Origin: Gammaproteobacteria bacterium
GTDB lineage: Bacteria; Pseudomonadota; Gammaproteobacteria; Enterobacterales; Alteromonadaceae
Length of the DNA: 6,851 bases
Assembly (NCBI GenBank): GCA_027484495.1
Contig: JAIXSW010000591.1
Span: 1 to 6,851 of the forward strand
Reading direction: 5' to 3'
This document shows positions 6,194 through 6,851 of this stretch, in pieces (the stretch's first letter is position 1; each line of letters starts with the position of its first letter). The notes below the pieces were generated by a model. The model had not been told where the DNA came from. It ran no database searches and saw only the letters and a program-made list of their open reading frames with translations. The translations under genes and the position numbers were made by a program.

Positions 6194-6202
6194 AGTGTAA
6201 CA
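6194..6202 (-). promoter_or_regulatory. Possible extended -10 promoter of zur
   Basis: The – strand reads TGTTACACT (complement of 6194–6202): a TGn extension plus TACACT, 4 of 6 to TATAAT. The -35 is weak. Initiation would fall near 6187, only about five bases before the ATG at 6182 but about 26 before the ATG at 6161, which bears on the start choice. No recognisable Zur operator palindrome overlaps it. Confidence 0.35.
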
Positions 6203-6232
6203 CAGATTAAAATCGGATAAATCGGCATGCCC

Positions 6233-6262
6233 GTCACAAAACTAAGTGATTCAGGTTAAAAT
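6233..6262 (+). promoter_or_regulatory. Possible sigma-70 promoter of dusA
   Basis: GTCACA (6233–6238, 4 of 6 to TTGACA) and TAAAAT (6257–6262, 5 of 6 to TATAAT) are 18 bases apart and end 23 bases before the dusA start. The leader would be short, about 16–18 bases, just enough to include the GGAGG at 6276–6280. It is back to back with the candidate zur promoter. Confidence 0.4.
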
Positions 6263-6275
6263 GACGGCCCTAGCT

Positions 6276-6288
6276 GGAGGTCATCTTG
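6276..6288 (+). promoter_or_regulatory. Strong ribosome binding site fixing a TTG start for dusA
   Basis: GGAGG at 6276–6280, a five-base spacer TCATC, then TTG at 6286–6288. No ATG or GTG in this frame lies between the ribosome binding site and the conserved SVAPMLDW segment, so TTG is the only start that keeps the whole domain. Confidence 0.85.
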
Positions 6289-6851
6289 AATCATAAATTT
6301 TCTGTCGCGCCAATGTTGGATTGGACTGATAAACATTGTCGTTATTTCCATCGTAAATTAAGCCACCATGCTGTGCTCTATACCGAAATGGTCACGACCG
6401 GCGCTATTTTATTTGGTCAGGGCGATTATCTGTCGTTTAACGAAGAAGAACATCCGGTGGTTGTGCAGCTTGGTGGTTCCGATCCGGAGGCGATGGCAAA
6501 GTCCGCGCTGTTATGTCAGCAGCGTGGCTATGATGCCATTAATATCAATGTGGGCTGTCCTTCCGATCGCGTACAAAACGGCATGTTTGGCGCGTGTCTA
6601 ATGGCTCAACCTGAAAAAGTCGCTGCGTGTGTCAGCGCGATGCGCGCCGTAGTTGATATTCCGGTGACAGTGAAAACCCGTATCGGTATTGATGATTCTG
6701 ACGATATGCAGTTTTTGACAGATTTTGTTGGCATTGTCCGGGATGCCGGATGTTCACAATTTATCATTCATGCGCGTAAGGCCTGGTTACAGGGCCTGAG
6801 TCCAAAAGAAAATCGCGAAGTGCCGCCACTGAATTACCCGAGAGTCTACCA
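6286..6851 (+). CDS. dusA: tRNA-dihydrouridine(20/20a) synthase DusA, TTG start, 3' end beyond the window
   Basis: Flavin-dependent enzyme that reduces uridines 20 and 20a in the tRNA D-loop to dihydrouridine using NADPH. The frame is open from TTG at 6286 to the window end (188 codons of roughly 330). It contains FSVAPMLDWTDKHCRYF (5–21), YTEMVTTGAI (32–41), EEHPVVVQLGGSDP (54–67), NINVGCPSDRVQNG with catalytic C91 (86–99), TVKTRIGID and the HARKAWLQGLSPKENRE signature that marks DusA among Dus enzymes. TTG is chosen because a perfect GGAGG (6276–6280) sits five bases upstream and the product aligns from its first strand. The next ATG (6313) would delete the FMN-binding SVAP segment. A different open frame inside it (6368–6601) is a shadow. 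It is divergent from zur, a pairing also near dusA in E. coli. Confidence 0.96.
   Translation, partial: MNHKFSVAPMLDWTDKHCRYFHRKLSHHAVLYTEMVTTGAILFGQGDYLSFNEEEHPVVVQLGGSDPEAMAKSALLCQQRGYDAININVGCPSDRVQNGMFGACLMAQPEKVAACVSAMRAVVDIPVTVKTRIGIDDSDDMQFLTDFVGIVRDAGCSQFIIHARKAWLQGLSPKENREVPPLNYPRVY

Noticed and set aside
6183..6285. A Zur operator in the zur–dusA gap
   Set aside because: No palindrome resembling the enterobacterial Zur box around GTTATA/TATAAC was found by eye.
6368..6601. 77-codon open frame on + starting at 6368
   Set aside because: It lies inside dusA in a different frame; the dusA frame has full conserved motifs including the catalytic Cys, so this is a shadow.
1..6851. CRISPR array, tRNA or rRNA gene, insertion sequence, phage remnant, toxin–antitoxin or defence island
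   Set aside because: No regular repeats, terminal inverted repeats, transposase motifs or cloverleaf sequences were seen, and the gene order is standard gammaproteobacterial core genome.

Overview
The window is an ordinary core-genome segment from a gammaproteobacterium. It holds the conserved block rlmB – rpsF – priB – rpsR – rplI – dnaB – alr on the + strand. A CheX-like gene and zur follow on the – strand, and dusA begins on the + strand at the right edge. PriB between the S6 and S18 genes, a DnaB very close to the E. coli protein, and zur near dusA and dnaB–alr all point to Gammaproteobacteria. The orphan CheX-like gene and the moderate base composition suggest an Aeromonadales- or Alteromonadales-type organism (for example a Tolumonas/Aeromonas relative). 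That finer placement is only a guess.

Region 1 (1–697) is the 3' part of rlmB, a 23S rRNA 2'-O-methyltransferase. Region 2 (698–2305) is the ribosomal operon. It has a good sigma-70 promoter (743–771), a leader that can fold into a candidate S6:S18 autoregulatory element over the rpsF ribosome binding site, the four tightly packed genes rpsF, priB, rpsR and rplI, and a strong hairpin after rplI. Region 3 (2306–4993) has a roughly 220-base leader, then dnaB and alr overlapping by one base, so the replicative helicase and alanine racemase are probably translated together. A bidirectional terminator (5012–5037) closes alr and the opposing gene.

Region 4 (5066–6182, – strand) has a stand-alone CheX-like phosphatase-family protein and the zinc regulator Zur. 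Region 5 (6286–6851) is the first 188 codons of dusA, a tRNA dihydrouridine synthase. It starts at TTG behind a perfect GGAGG and is divergent from zur.

The genes serve translation (ribosomal proteins, rRNA and tRNA modification), replication and restart (DnaB, PriB), cell-wall precursor supply (Alr) and zinc homeostasis (Zur). I see no mobile element, CRISPR array, RNA gene, phage remnant, frameshift or horizontally acquired island. I found no sign of a new biological system. The points worth a second look are regulatory: the rpsF leader, the rplI–dnaB gap, start choices for zur, dnaB and dusA, and the unexplained job of the CheX-like protein.
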